64,000 nt of DNA from the NCBI GenBank assembly GCA_921293015.1, contig OV121081.1, forward strand, positions 60,653,022-60,717,021, written 5' to 3'. Both the position numbers and the translations under genes were made by a program. Below the pieces are notes generated by a model that saw only the letters and a program-made list of their open reading frames with translations, did no database searches and was not told the DNA's origin. Positions 1 to 11,759 of the stretch are shown here, piece after piece (within the stretch, counting starts at the first letter, position 1; each line of letters opens with the position of its first letter). Origin of the DNA: Phorcus lineatus (Eukaryota; Mollusca; Gastropoda; Trochida; Trochidae).

Positions 1-1101
1 CAGGAAAGTTGATTTTTCTAAATTGATTTAGAATATTTTATTTTGCGGACCCGAAATAATAAAATGAAATAATGAAATGATCCAGTTTTCTTCACCTATG
101 CTATTTTGACTATTTTGACTTGAATGTGTATTAAGATCCCAATCATGAAAATATTGCCATTACATTATGTGAGGTCGTCAACAGTATGTTGATTTTATTT
201 TGATTTTGTTTGAACAGTTTCCTTCTTTGATTCTTTACAACATTGTCCAAATATCATATCATTTAACAAATCATATTAAGGAATCATTAATCTAATACAT
301 CATAGAAAAATCTTATAGTGATAAAATATATAGTACCTGAAAACATTGTGCCATTTGCGGGGGATATAGCCGGACCATGTCAGCTGCTTGTTATTAATGG
401 TTTAAGTATAGATTTAGTATATAACAAGGGAAGGCAATAGTATGAAATGGTAGGGAGTTACATTTTCTCTTTATCACTCACCACCATAAATCAAACATAA
501 TTTCCATCGAAATGCTGAAAGTCATACATGCACACTATTTGAAATGGGAGAGTAATTAAATTATGAATCCCTTGAAATGATGTTGCTAGGTAATGTGACG
601 CTAAAGGACATGGTCACAAAGTGATTTAAGGAAATTGCAAACAAAACATCTGTTTGAAGCAAAACCCAAACTTGAAATAATAATAATAAAATAATAGTTT
701 ATCATGTTGTGATACATAAAATTTTAACACAAATATATGTCGCTTAAAACAACCAGGCCTCATTAGGCCAAGAAGACATCAAGGTTAAGACATTTACTAA
801 AAAAGACACACAATATCTGCATTTACATAATTCACATTCTCTATAGATTTACACCAAGTGGTACACACACCACCCACTCACTGATCCATCCCAGTTGACA
901 TACAGACAACCTTTATCTGTTAAAACTACTATTTTCATCCTGAAACATCCACTACCTCACAGTGACACCCGACTACCTCACACTGACACCCCAGCTACCT
1001 CACAAAGACACCCCGACTACCTCACACTGACACTCCGACTCAAGAAGCATCTATCCATAGAGTTTTGAGATAATTATCATTATTGCCATGTCTTGGTACA
1101 G
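1..1101 (+). other. Intron sequence upstream of the first visible INTS14 exon
   Basis: No coding exon is seen here. The missing first ~53 residues of INTS14, including the start of the VWA domain and its DxSxS metal-site motif, must lie left of the window. The stretch is AT-rich, contains a four-copy minisatellite near its right end, and finishes with a TACAG splice acceptor. Confidence 0.6.
952..1038. repeat. Minisatellite, four copies of a 21-22 bp unit
   Basis: Four consecutive units begin CTACCTCAC at 952, 973, 995 and 1017. They vary slightly (CAGTGACACC, CACTGACACC, CAAAGACACC, CACTGACACT). The repeat lies in an INTS14 intron about 60 bp before an exon. No function is apparent. Confidence 0.85.
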
Positions 1102-4100
1102 GTTGTCTTCTCCTACCTGTGGGAGCAGTTGGTGACCTTCACACGAGACTTTGACTCTATCAAGTCTGCTCTGAACAAGGTAGAGATATTCAACAAGACT
1201 TGTATTGAGACAGTTCTTGCCGGCATCAGGTCCCTTATTGTTGACGAGTGGAGCACCGTCACTCCCTGTCAGGTCAGTTCAAATCTTCCCACTACTCATT
1301 CTCATCCAACTCTGTCAGACCCTCACTTGCTGCTTATCTTGATCTTACTACCCCTTCACAGGGGTCGTGTCAGGTGACCTTTATACTCCAGCCAATCAGC
1401 CACAAGGCTAGGAAAGCGCAATTTGATATTCAGGGTGCTTCATATTGTTTGGAAGTTGAAAGGTCACAGATGAGGTCACCTGGACATAAACCCTATAGAG
1501 CAGCTTTGAGATCAGAAATCCAAATTGTTATGAATATTTGCTTTGAGATTATTTAAATGAGATTGTCCATTCTTTGAAGTTGTTACAGTGTCCATAATGG
1601 CGATTGCTAAATGATTGTCTAGTCTATCTGATGTATTGTAAGTATGGCTCATTTGGCTTGTTAGTTAGAAATAGTATTTTGTCAGTTTCAGGCATGTTTT
1701 TTGTTGTTATTATTATAGTACTTTTAAAGGGCTTTTAAAGCATGTATTGAGATCTTGGAGCGAATGTATGAAAATGTTTGCCGTTGAAATACAGTTTGCA
1801 AATAACAAAAAAAACAATCCAAAAAGGAATCATTTGTTCATTTTGTTTACCAGATATACTTAAATATGTATTGTATTTACTCTGAATCTACTGTTGCTTA
1901 TTGCTTAATTCAGTGACATCATTTAAAAATTATCCATGAATATTTGCTATCTCTGTTGCTAAAAACTTGAATTATGAGACAGAAAATGCTCTAAATAGAC
2001 TTGTAATTTTCTGTTGTTTGCAAAATGTTACATTATAGTTCTTGTTTAAGATAGTAATAAATTAAGATCTCTTTTAAAATATGGACAATGATGTAGTAAA
2101 AACAGATATATATCATGTCCACAGGTCATCCTGGTAACTGACGGCAACTGCGGTATAGGTCAAGGCTCCCTGAAACAGTCTCTACAGCGAGAGTCTAAGT
2201 CAGGAGATGACCATTTCCCTCTTCCCTTCCCTTTCCCGTGTAAACTTCATGTCGTCTGCATGGCCAACCCAAACGAACAAGATTTACAGAGTTCTCTTCC
2301 TTTGTATCAAAAACTGATAGACATGAATGGAGGAGGGGGAGAAATCTTTGTGCCAGAGTCAAACTTGAGTCTAAAGAGTGTAGAGAACATGTTCCATGGA
2401 TTAGCAGAGAGATACTACTCACCCTTTCATGGAACAATTCAGTGCGGACATCTCAAGTGTGCGGTGCAGCTGCTGCCCACTCCAGAACCTCTCATCAGGT
2501 AATTGTCCTTCCTTTACTACCTGATTAGGGCAAAATTGTTTTGTGTGACAACTTATCTCTCATCTTCTATCAAATCTACAAGCTACTAATGACTGAGATA
2601 CTTATTCCATCAAATTCAAACCCCAGCAATCGTTTACAAACCTATCTTTGTCCATTGACATTCATGGGTAACAAAATACAAGAGTTATTCTTATAACTCT
2701 CCTAATGGTATTCCCCATTCCTCTTATTCATTTTAAAACTCAAGAACAGCCTGAGATCCTGTGTATAATAAAAGATATCTTGTAAACTATCCAACTATGT
2801 CCTTTGTTGCCAGAAACACACCGACAGGCGAGGAACAGCAGTTGGTTCTGGACAAGGATCTCGAGATCTGCGGCTTTCTGGATATTGGAGATGTAGCGAG
2901 TCCCCCGACCATCTCTCGGCATCTGGTCCTGCCCACCTCAAACCGGGGCAAGTCAGGGGATGGGGATGGAGGGAAGGAGGGGAAGAAACAAGGGGAGGAA
3001 GTGGAGGAGGAATCAGATGACGGGAAGACTCCAAGCTTCACTGTCCTACTTCACGGCAGTCTCAAGGTCGAGGGCATGGTGGCAGTCACACGTGTTGGGT
3101 ACGTCCATGGGGAATTATGTGGACCTATGATTTTGTCCTTCATAAATGTGATCATTAGTGTGTGTTTCACTTTAAAAGGTACTCCTATTTGTACAATTTT
3201 CTATTTATGATGATCAAAAAAGCTATTGCCAACTATCCTTTTCAAATGGACTGCATTTTAGTCGTGCATTACCAAGTAAATGCCAAAGTCGTGCGCTGAT
3301 GCGCATTTGGATATGTTTCGTAGTTCATGTTAATCAGACATTCCTGGTATTGAGGGAGTCAAATTTGTTTTATTCTCTTTTGGATGAGTAAACATGAAGA
3401 TATTTGAACTTGATAGCAAAGGTCGCATACCTATTCGACAAATTTCTAGTTTTAGGATAGAAAAATCCGTTCGACGGATTGGTACTGTGATTTAAGTTGT
3501 TGATTGGCTTACATAATGTTGGAACGTTCCAAAATAAGACAAAAGGGGTGTTTAGACTCATTCATTTTATTCTGATCAATTGATGTTACGATGTATTCGT
3601 TGTATTTGATGAGTGAATACATTATCCATATAAACGAACGTGCCATCGATGTATATGACATATATCATCTTCATTTGTATTATGTATTTTAAGAATAAAT
3701 ACATGATCATTTAAATATTTCATACATTATAAACATTCCATGTGACAGACTTATCGATCAGTCCGAATCTACCATACTCCCAGTAATTGTCCGACACAAT
3801 CCAAATAGGCCATGATGCATATGTCATAAATGTATTTAAATATAAAGGACACAAAGGAACCATAAAACATTCCACTGATACCCAAGCTTACTCAAAGTAT
3901 TAAGTTTACAGTCTACCTGAAAAGACAGGAGTTTTACAGCATGATAATTACTCGGTAATATGTCCGTTATCTGTCTAAGAAAATAAGACCTTCTCATGTA
4001 AACAAGCAATTGTAATGATTGTAACAACCCGTACACCCCTTCATTAATTAACTTAGATTCGACCAATCGGTACAAAATCACTCAAGCGTTATTCGACGGA

Positions 4101-7100
4101 TAGGTACAGTTCAGTTTTGAAAATTCGACGGATTAGGCAGTAATCATAGCAAATAGTCTTTAAGAGGACAAACTCATACGTGTTCACCATAGGTGTCATG
4201 ATGTCATACTCTTCACATCACATTTTATAAAGACTCTTCATAATGAAAATTGATGCACACATCAAATTGAACAAATCTGGCTTGAGTCTTGCTGTATCCT
4301 GATAGTCGCAAGTGCTCAGGTTGGGGTATGAGATCCAAAACTACCATATTTGTTCTATGTTGCAGTCCTGACTGGTACGGAGTCATGTACTCGTGGGCTG
4401 ACAGCAAGAAGAAGTCCAACCTTATGTTAGCTCTGTTCTACCCAGGTAAGTACGTGTAAACTTTCTATTGTCTTTGAATGAAATCAACTTGAAATATATC
4501 AGAAATTTAAGAAATGAAGTTAGGTTTGAAGGGGCAGTAGCATGTTTAGTAAAATAAATGAAGGGATTATTAAGAAAATGAAAACAAATGTTCCCAATTG
4601 CAAGAAAATGTTTACTTATCGAAAGGAACAGTTTTAAAACGAACGTACTATGGTCGGTTAAGCAATGCATATCCATTAGACTACCCCAAATGATTGGAAG
4701 GTGTTCATACAAAAAAGGCCACCAGTGTTTTTCCATGATACTAGATTATTTTCAAAAGATAATACATTTTGCGTACACTATTGTTTATTTCAGAAAGTTT
4801 GAAGGAATAAATCCTTTTTTCAAAAGTGCTACTGCCCCTTTAAAAACATTGGTGAATGACTGCATTGAAACCACAAGGTGGAATTCATATAATGTCAATA
4901 CACAAGCTGGTCTTATTCTAACCTTCAGTACCTATTCTATTTTGGGTTGGAGACTAAGAGTATGAAAGGACAATATCTAATACCCAGACATCCTGATCTG
5001 CATCTAATTATGGTAATGTAGCAGCTGGGAAGACCCAAAAAGCACATTAAAAACATGAAAGAAAGAAGGAAGTGTGCATATTGCATGCTTTTAACCACTT
5101 TAGTAAGATATAAAACAAATTATACCAGCAGTGAGCATAAATTTTTATCACTCAAAATTAAGTAATGACTTTAAAGAGTTATCTGCCCCTTCCAGGTCTG
5201 GACACAATCAGCTGGCTGGGCAAGATCGATAGTCTGACCCATGTGTCTGAGTTCCCTGAATCTCCATACGGGGAAGATGACAGCAAAACTCCCTTTCCCA
5301 TCAGGCCTGGGGACAAGAGAAGCTATGCGCAGAGTTGTGTGGTTTGGATTAAACCATCAGGTCTCCAGGTATGATATTGTTTAATATTTTTATCAAAACA
5401 GATCTTATCACAGGCAGAACAAACTTCCCCCAAAAGGCATTACTTGGGCCTGTCTTCATCACTTGCTAATAAAAGCCTTGCTGAAGTTCAGCAAGTTTTC
5501 TGTGCAAGCTCTTCAGAGTTCTGTATCTGAACTTGATCATTCTAAAAAAATATTCCAGAGGGTACTTCCTAATGAGGGCAATGCACTCAAACCAAATTTT
5601 GGCATGATGCTGCTAAGCCTAAATGAGTCAGTGATTTAAATTGGTGTGAGTCATGACTTGCAGGGGAAATTTAGGCAGATCCCAGAAGTTTTGAAGGCAT
5701 AGACCGAAATCAAACAGTGGCTTCAATTTATCATAGAAATTTTCTTATTTACTCCTAAATGCAGTGTATGTTGACCTTACAAATCCTAAAATCACACTTT
5801 TCTTATTCATTCCACCTTTATAAGTCAAAGTTTTCTTGTGTTATTTTTCAGGCTGATCTTCAGAAAGTCCTCCGCCATGCCAGAAAGTTGCCGGAAAAAC
5901 AGCAACAGTTTTATAAAGTAAGTTTTATTCTAGACATCAGAATTAAATATGTTTCCTATTTTTTAAAAATGCTGCAAATCTTATGTTAAAGGAATATAGT
6001 GTGTGGCCTTGAGTATCATATGTTTCACATTGAAATTAGTTTTGTCTTGAATTAATTCAAGCATAAAGCAAAATGCATAAGTTTCAAGTTTAAAAATTAA
6101 CAAAACACTACTTGATGGCCAAATACAAAATGTTTGAGGCTATTCTATTAAAATAAACTAATTAAGAATTTGTTTGAAAAGTGTTCAGCATATTTCAATC
6201 CAGAACAACTCAAATTTAAATAAAACAAATTTCTTAATAAGGGTTGCATTTTTGACACTGTTATTGTTCACTAATGTAACTATGAATAATTATTGCTTCA
6301 TGAATTTATTGACATTGCCATTGTCCCATGACTCCTACTATTCAAATTCAGAAGCTATTTCAACCTAGTGTTAGGAGTTTTCTATTTGATAAAGGGGCAT
6401 AACTCTTGTCATACTCTTGTACATTGTGATGCACTGGGTATCTTGCCTTATGTTGCACTTGTGGCCTACAAACTCATAAAACTTACCAAAAGAATTTCAG
6501 GCTGTGAGTTTCACAAACCAATCAAGGCTCTACCATTGACTTTGAGTATTTTATTATGATTAGTTTATAATTAAACAAAGAAACAGCCTCTAATTGCTTT
6601 GCTAAATGGCACTGAGTGGCAAAGCGATTTAAAGGGGCAGTGGCGTGGGGTTTTTTTAAATTTATTTTTTTAACTTTTCCTCAATAAATATATGTTTATG
6701 CCAAATGCATTATTCAAGAGGGTCAAACGCGTCAACCCAATTATATGTAATCATAGAAGAAAGTGTCAATTATTAAGTGAAAACTGCTGGTGATCATTAT
6801 AGTATGAACACATTTATCATTTAAGTTAGGTTATTGATTCAGAGCTTAATTGAATATTTTACATGGTTTGAGAATCGAGAAAAGTCTAAGGTTTTTATCC
6901 GACCAGAATGAAATTATTTGTTATATTATCATCGCCTTGTCTGTTAGTTCATCCGCCTGTGCGTTTGTAATCATTTCTTGTGGAGCATAACTCTGAAACC
7001 TTTCTATACATCTTTATAAGATATTTCATGTATATAACCTACCTTCAGAGGTGAAAGACCTTATGAAATGGGGTTTTATGTATATTTTCAGATTGTTGAA

Positions 7101-8249
7101 ATTTTATTTTATCATCTTTCATTGAAAACATTCACATTTACACGTAAAGGGTGATGTTAAGATTTAAAGGAGCACAGAGTATGTTGTTGGAGTCAAATAT
7201 GTCAAATTTTATCAGAAATACTGGTTGTTTCCAAAAATCATAATCCAAATGCTCATTAGCTTATTATAGTGACAATAAACGGGTTACAGTCATTATTTGT
7301 GATCGAAAACCGGACAGTTGCTACGCCAATGACTCAAACTTAATTTGGGAAACTTATTTACAGCAGACAAACAGACAAACATTGGTTGACAGTGTCAAGT
7401 AGGTCATTAAAGTTATATACATGTTAACTTGACACAGAATTTCAACTTTCCGAATGCCGAAAACTTTTTTATTTGAGTGAAAAAGATGTAAGTTTTGGGA
7501 GTCAATTTCAACTTCAATTAGGTCATACGTTATTTTGCCTTTTACTAAAGCCACATGAAAAATCATGAATTATACTCTGTGTCACTTCAATCTGGAACAG
7601 TAGGATGTGCAATCTTCTTATCAAACTTTTTTAACATAAATATTTCTTTCACTCTTTACTTTTAAATGATTTAGCTAATCTAATAAATGCAGGAGTTCTA
7701 AACAATGTTAAAAGCCTCCCATTGTATGATGGTTAGCAACAGGACGAATGGTTACCCACATATAGCAAACAATTTAGCCTGAAATACTTGTAAGCGATAC
7801 AAAGGTTCAGAATATTCAAACAAAATAACATTGTAACTTTTATATCAAATAAGAAAAAATGTTCAAAGATAATCTTAAACATTTTTGTAAAACGGCTAGT
7901 TTAGAGTGTCAAAAGTCAGACCATAGAAAGCTTATATACAGTTGAACTATATACTTGACACCATCAAGACCTGAATCCCACATACAAAAGAATGTCTCTA
8001 TGATTGTTCATGTTATTTCAGGAGTTGAATCGTATACGGCGAGCAGCACTAGGGTTTGGATTCTTGGAGCTCCTGGATGCGATGGCGAGTATGTTAGAGC
8101 GGGAATGTACCATGCTTCCCGGCACCGCCCACCCGAGCGCCGCCATGCAGCTGTCCCACGCTGCCAGCGCTCTCCAGAATCCATCCGCGAGGGACGTGTC
8201 AACTACCATCATGCCGCTACAGACAAACTTCAGTACTGACGATGGCTGA
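1102..8249 (+). CDS. INTS14: Integrator complex subunit 14, 3' seven coding exons (5' end outside window)
   Basis: INTS14 (VWA9) is a subunit of Integrator, the nuclear complex that cleaves snRNA and other pol II transcripts; it pairs with INTS13 and INTS10. Exons: 1102-1272, 2125-2498, 2814-3098, 4366-4445, 5196-5368, 5852-5917, 8022-8249. All have GT/AG borders and compatible phases (0, 2, 2, 1, 0, 0). They encode 458 residues against 518 in the human protein, so about the first 53 residues are missing. Recognisable conserved stretches are VILVTDG and FPLPFPFP in the VWA domain, LHGSLKVEGMVA, ADSKKKSNLM, NPYGEDD-type SPYGEDD, KRSYAQ, VWIKPSGLQ and ARKLPEK. The last is followed by a C-terminal helical segment with MLEREC and a TGA at 8247-8249. 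The third visible exon contains a Gly/Lys/Glu-rich linker (about 2941-3030) where human INTS14 also has an acidic loop. Start and MIDAS are not visible. Identification is very secure. Confidence 0.94.
4529..4840. mobile_element. 312-bp inverted-repeat element (MITE-like) in an INTS14 intron
   Basis: The perfect 14-bp terminal inverted repeats AAGGGGCAGTAGCA (4529-4542) and TGCTACTGCCCCTT (4827-4840) bound an AT-rich interior with no transposase. The ends resemble those of an equally long element at 30212-30523. Flanking bases are T/A-rich and a target duplication is not clear. An apparent 125-residue ORF across it is not a gene. Confidence 0.7.
6630..6660. mobile_element. Single end of an AAAGGGGCAGTG-type element
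   Basis: The motif TTTAAAGGGGCAGTGGCGTG near 6630 matches the terminal inverted repeat of the elements at 4529 and 30212. No partner end was found, so it is probably a truncated copy in the last INTS14 intron. Confidence 0.35.
7166..7588. mobile_element. ~423-bp inverted-repeat element (MITE-like) in the last INTS14 intron
   Basis: The left end AAAGGAGCACAGAGTAT (from 7166) pairs with the right end ATACTCTGTGTCACTTC (7572-7588), allowing about two mismatches. The interior shows no coding capacity. The ends share the TTTAAAGGRGC start of the other inverted-repeat elements here but differ in the following bases, so it looks like a sister family. Confidence 0.55.
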
Positions 8250-8760
8250 ACTGTGGAGGGAGGGTGGGTAGCTTGATTCAGAGATCTTATGGTTGTCTGC
8301 AGACCATTTCTGACATTGGAGATAGAAGGAAAATTTCATGTGTCTTGGGATGAAAAATTCTAACAAAAGACTTGATCAAACAAGCTTCAGCTAAGTCCAG
8401 TGGGCTACAGAAAAGACATAAAAAAGAGTATCGCTTTGTTATTTGAGATAGATTTAAAGGGATAACACCTTCTTGTGCATTTATGTTACTGAATTAGTTA
8501 TTACGGAGTCCATTAGAAACTTACAGGTCGGGTGTTATTCTGATGAGAATAAGAACAAAGCAGAAGATCAAGAGTTAAAAAATAAAATTGAAATGGTTTA
8601 ACTGGTATGGACTGGTTGGTAGAAATTAGAAGATCATGCATTGAATATTGATTGTTAAACATTTTCATTTGGTCATTTGCAGAATGGTGTATGGATAAAA
8701 GTTCTTTTGTACATTGAACTATTTCTAATAAAATTTTAAAATTTTGATTTTTTATGATTT
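8250..8760 (+). terminator. INTS14 3' UTR with AATAAA polyadenylation signal
   Basis: Non-coding sequence follows the TGA stop. An AATAAA hexamer at 8727-8732 is followed by T-rich sequence (GATTTTTTATG), as expected of a pol II cleavage site about 480 bp after the stop. The hexamer is visible; the cleavage point is inferred. Confidence 0.65.
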
Positions 8761-9366
8761 ATACTCTGACCAGCATCTATGTAACTCTTTTCCTGTTGGT
8801 CTCGAGACCATTTTGGTAATAGCTCATGATCAGCTATCCTCGGCAATCAACGATTTACCATTCTGATGATCTTCACAAATCACCCCTGGGAATTTTTTAA
8901 AATGTGTACTCTAACTGCCCTTAATCTTGTTATGAAGCAGACAACCGATGGGAGTCTTACGAGGAGATGGAGTTACAGTGTCTTGCTAGCTTCTTACTAT
9001 TGCCATGTAATTGGTTAAAGAGCTTGAATGTGCAAGCCAATTTCAACATTGTCAGCCCAAAGCTTGTTGTAACATATATATGTTTTGAGAAGCTCAAAAA
9101 ATCTTAACTGATCGAAACGTTTGATTGGTTTACCCAAGTTAAGGGTGTGTTACATGAATACAGAAGTCCCAAGTGTGATGTTGTGTAAATTATTGGAAAT
9201 TGAGCCCTGAGTGACAGGAGGATCATTACCCAATCTCTCCATCTTTCAAAGAATAACAATGCAAGATATTTTCAAAATCATTTATTATCATTTAGGCACA
9301 CATTAACAATATTATCAGTCACTGTATTCAGAAAATAACAAATTCAAACAGACCGACACTCAATAG

Positions 9367-9480
9367 TGACTTCAAATATATGACATACTTCAATCATTGC
9401 CACATGACTTCAAATATATCACATACTTCAATAATCGCTACATGACTTCAAATATATATGATATATTTCAATAATAGTCA
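9367..9480. repeat. Three copies of a 38-bp tandem repeat
   Basis: Units starting TGACTTCAAATATAT lie at 9367, 9405 and 9443. Each contains an ATACTTCAAT-type core (ATATTTCAAT in the third). The third copy is the most diverged and grades into further CTTCAATAA motifs. Confidence 0.8.
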
Positions 9481-9763
9481 ATGCTTTCAACTTCATTACA
9501 TGCTTCAATAACAGTCAAACATTCATCCTTTTCAATATGTCTAATCACAAGCATTATCTTTCCATTGTCATAAAATATTTTCACAACTGGCAAAGAAAAT
9601 TAACTGAATTTTACCACATATATATATAAAGTATCAAAATTATAGATTGACAATTTATCACTACATTTAATTGAAAAACAATGCATTACAAATTGACTAA
9701 TGGAAGACTTGACCACAAGCCAAATCACACAGTAAGATTAGTAGTGAGGACTTGTGGCATGCA

Positions 9764-9828
9764 ACTTCTGTTGTAACATCCAAGTTGGATCCCCTCCACT
9801 TCTGTTGTAACATCAAATTTGGATCAAC
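9764..9828. repeat. Direct duplication of a ~34-bp unit
   Basis: ACTTCTGTTGTAACATC begins at 9764 and again at 9798. Each is followed by a variant of CAAGTTGGATC. The two copies are adjacent, so this is a two-copy tandem duplication in the probable 3' UTR. Confidence 0.7.
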
Positions 9829-10704
9829 TTATCAAATGTTTTAACATTTGTTAATGCAACAAATTGTTCACTGAGAACAAGCCTTCATGAATAATCTTCT
9901 ATATGTTTTGTCAATTACAAACAAATCAATGAATGAACATTGATAATTTAATAACTGATAGGTAAATGCCATACACTTGAGCATTTATTCAGAGTATCAG
10001 TTACAATATTTTTTTACAAATAAATATGTCATGAGGGAAATATTTGAATAAGACAAAAAGCTATTTTAAAATAAAAAATGCTATGTATTTTCTTTCAAAT
10101 TTCAGGAAGGTTTTCCTGTTACTTTCATTGTCTCTAACATGTTACCATATATGTAAAGACTACAACCACATTTTTAAAAGTTTATTAAAATCATTATGAT
10201 TTTATTCATTTTTCAATAACCTTGTCCATTTCAAATGTGTGACAACAACATATACAACATTGTCACAATTCATGGAGATTATTTTACATCACAAGATCAA
10301 AAAATGAAATAATTATTCATCTACCATTTTTGAAAAATTGTATTTATAGTAGATCATTATCAAGAACATGTAAACAAATGGCACAATTAGAAAGTTATAT
10401 AATTTGAGCAAGCTATTAATGAAAAGGTTTTTTTTTGACATGATACCTAAATACAACAGTAGTGCTGATTCACGACAGTTTTGGCATATTCATGACTGGT
10501 TTGGCATCAGTGAATATTGTGCTTAACTGACATAATAAATAATAAAAATGTACTTTGTCATTCTGTCCCCTTTCACACATGTTCATGTTATTTTGCCAAA
10601 GGCCAAACATTGAAAAAATATGTCAGTCGCACATAGATTTTTTAACCAGAATTAAACATTCCGGATTCGTGAACAATTTACAGTTTCTACGTCACAAGCC
10701 TCGG

Positions 10705-11130
10705 TCAAGTGTTCTTGACAGAACTTGGCAAGTCTCCTGTACTAAAAGCTCTCCTCACTTCAGTTTCACCCGTAAGTTGATCACCCATTTGTCGAAGAGC
10801 GATTCCACAACTGTAACAATAACTATCGCCCATATTACGTAAAATCTGTCCTATAACTCTATGATGATGAGCACTTCGTGGACGATGTCCTCTGAGATTT
10901 GGGTCGGTGGCGCTGTGGGGTAGGTGACCTTGACCCTGAGATGTGGTCGCTGTATTGTTTTGGGACACTTGACAGCTATTCCCTCCTGTTGTAGTCGTGT
11001 TTATAGTCATACCTGTGCCCACTTCTTGTCTTGAGGTAGAATTATTTGAATTGTCTCTGTCACTTGTGTAATTTTCTTGTGAGTTTCTTCTTTGCATTTT
11101 TGGGTCTTTTGCACCAGACTTGCATCCCAT
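10705..11130 (-). CDS. Candidate BH3-only protein with two consecutive BH3-like motifs
   Basis: The product has 141 residues and begins MGCKSG at 11130. The ATG has A at -3 and G at +4 and lies 18 nt downstream of a likely splice acceptor (TTTGCAG, exon from 11148), so the longer upstream reading frame is taken as intron. Residues 1-70 are low-complexity and rich in Ser, Thr, Asn and Gln. Residues 93-104 fit the BH3 pattern h-xxx-h-xx-h-GD-x-h (I93, L97, M100, G101, D102, Y104), close to the BIM BH3. Residues 108-119 repeat it (C108, L112, M115, G116, D117, L119), resembling NOXA, which also has Cys in the first position. There is no transmembrane segment. Gly2-Cys3 might be acylated, although the residue at position 6 is Gly rather than Ser/Thr. 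BH3-only proteins bind the groove of Bcl-2 family proteins at mitochondria to trigger apoptosis. That role here is inferred from the motif and the neighbouring Bcl-2 gene; I know no named orthologue. Confidence 0.6.
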   Translation of the reverse strand: MGCKSGAKDPKMQRRNSQENYTSDRDNSNNSTSRQEVGTGMTINTTTTGGNSCQVSQNNTATTSQGQGHLPHSATDPNLRGHRPRSAHHHRVIGQILRNMGDSYCYSCGIALRQMGDQLTGETEVRRAFSTGDLPSSVKNT

Positions 11131-11148
11131 TGTTATAACTTGGAAAAT

Positions 11149-11699
11149 CTGCAAATTCATAAAATTAGAGTTAAAGTCATTTATCTCATTTCCTACTGAA
11201 CACAATGAAATTAAATGTGTCATGTGTAAATCATCATTTTGAGACACAATATCTTGTTGCTGATTAGTACATGGTAAAAAATATAAGGTTTCCTCCTTTA
11301 GATTTAAAAATGCTGAAATATAACTTTTTTTTAATAGTATTGATTTGAGGATTTATTTCTGGTTTGTTAATTATTTTTTCATAATAGTACTTATCCTCAC
11401 TCCTTTACTGATAATTAACTTACACGTTTTTAAAAGCTGTCGGCATTTTATTGAATTTTATACATGATTAGATATTACAAAAGTTAAGTTAAATACACTG
11501 TAACATTGTGACACATGATCTGAAAACAGTTACCGTGACATAATAATTTCTAGTCGGTCAAATAACCTTTGATGTAGGCGTAACATTTGGTAATTGATTT
11601 ACCCAAGGATTCACAGATTTTAAGAGAAAAACTTTTTAAAAGTACCTTTGATGTTATTGATAAGTTTCTTGTCGATTTAAAATACTCACAGCCAACCAA
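11149..11699 (-). other. Putative 5' UTR intron of the BH3-motif gene
   Basis: A strong donor, GTGAGTATT, lies opposite 11691-11699, and an acceptor ending TTTGCAG lies opposite 11149-11155. Together they delimit a ~550-bp intron separating a short non-coding first exon (from about 11700 upward) from the coding exon. This is inferred from splice consensus only. Confidence 0.4.
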
Positions 11700-11747
11700 A
11701 CACTTGGCTAGTTTACGCTCTTCTCTGAAATCCCATTTGTAGTGTTA

Positions 11748-11755
11748 TGACGTAA
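11748..11755. promoter_or_regulatory. CRE/ATF-like site TGACGTAA in the probable promoter of the BH3-motif gene
   Basis: TGACGTAA (minus strand TTACGTCA) lies about 50 bp upstream of the putative first-exon donor. It is one base from the CRE palindrome found in the promoter of the neighbouring Bcl-2 gene. The transcription start is not known, so assignment is tentative. Confidence 0.3.
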
Positions 11756-11759
11756 AATC

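Larger units (their letters stand above)
9281..10704 (-). terminator. Probable 3' UTR of the BH3-motif gene, with candidate poly(A) signals
   Basis: No ORF of interest lies between the stop at 10705 and the end of INTS14. On the minus strand AATAAA hexamers occur opposite TTTATT at about 10182 and at 9281-9286. The stretch could be a long AT-rich 3' UTR, convergent with INTS14. It contains a 38-bp tandem repeat and a 34-bp duplication. Confidence 0.35.

Noticed and set aside
4588-4965. 125-residue plus-strand ORF in an INTS14 intron
   Set aside because: Covers a MITE-like element and intron sequence; no resemblance to INTS14 or any family.
10555-10842. 95-residue plus-strand ORF
   Set aside because: Overlaps the BH3-motif coding exon in antisense; no recognisable features.
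11131-11247. N-terminal extension of the BH3-motif protein (MSQNDDLHM...)
   Set aside because: Lies beyond a splice acceptor-like TTTGCAG, and the downstream ATG has a better context; the extension is read as intron.
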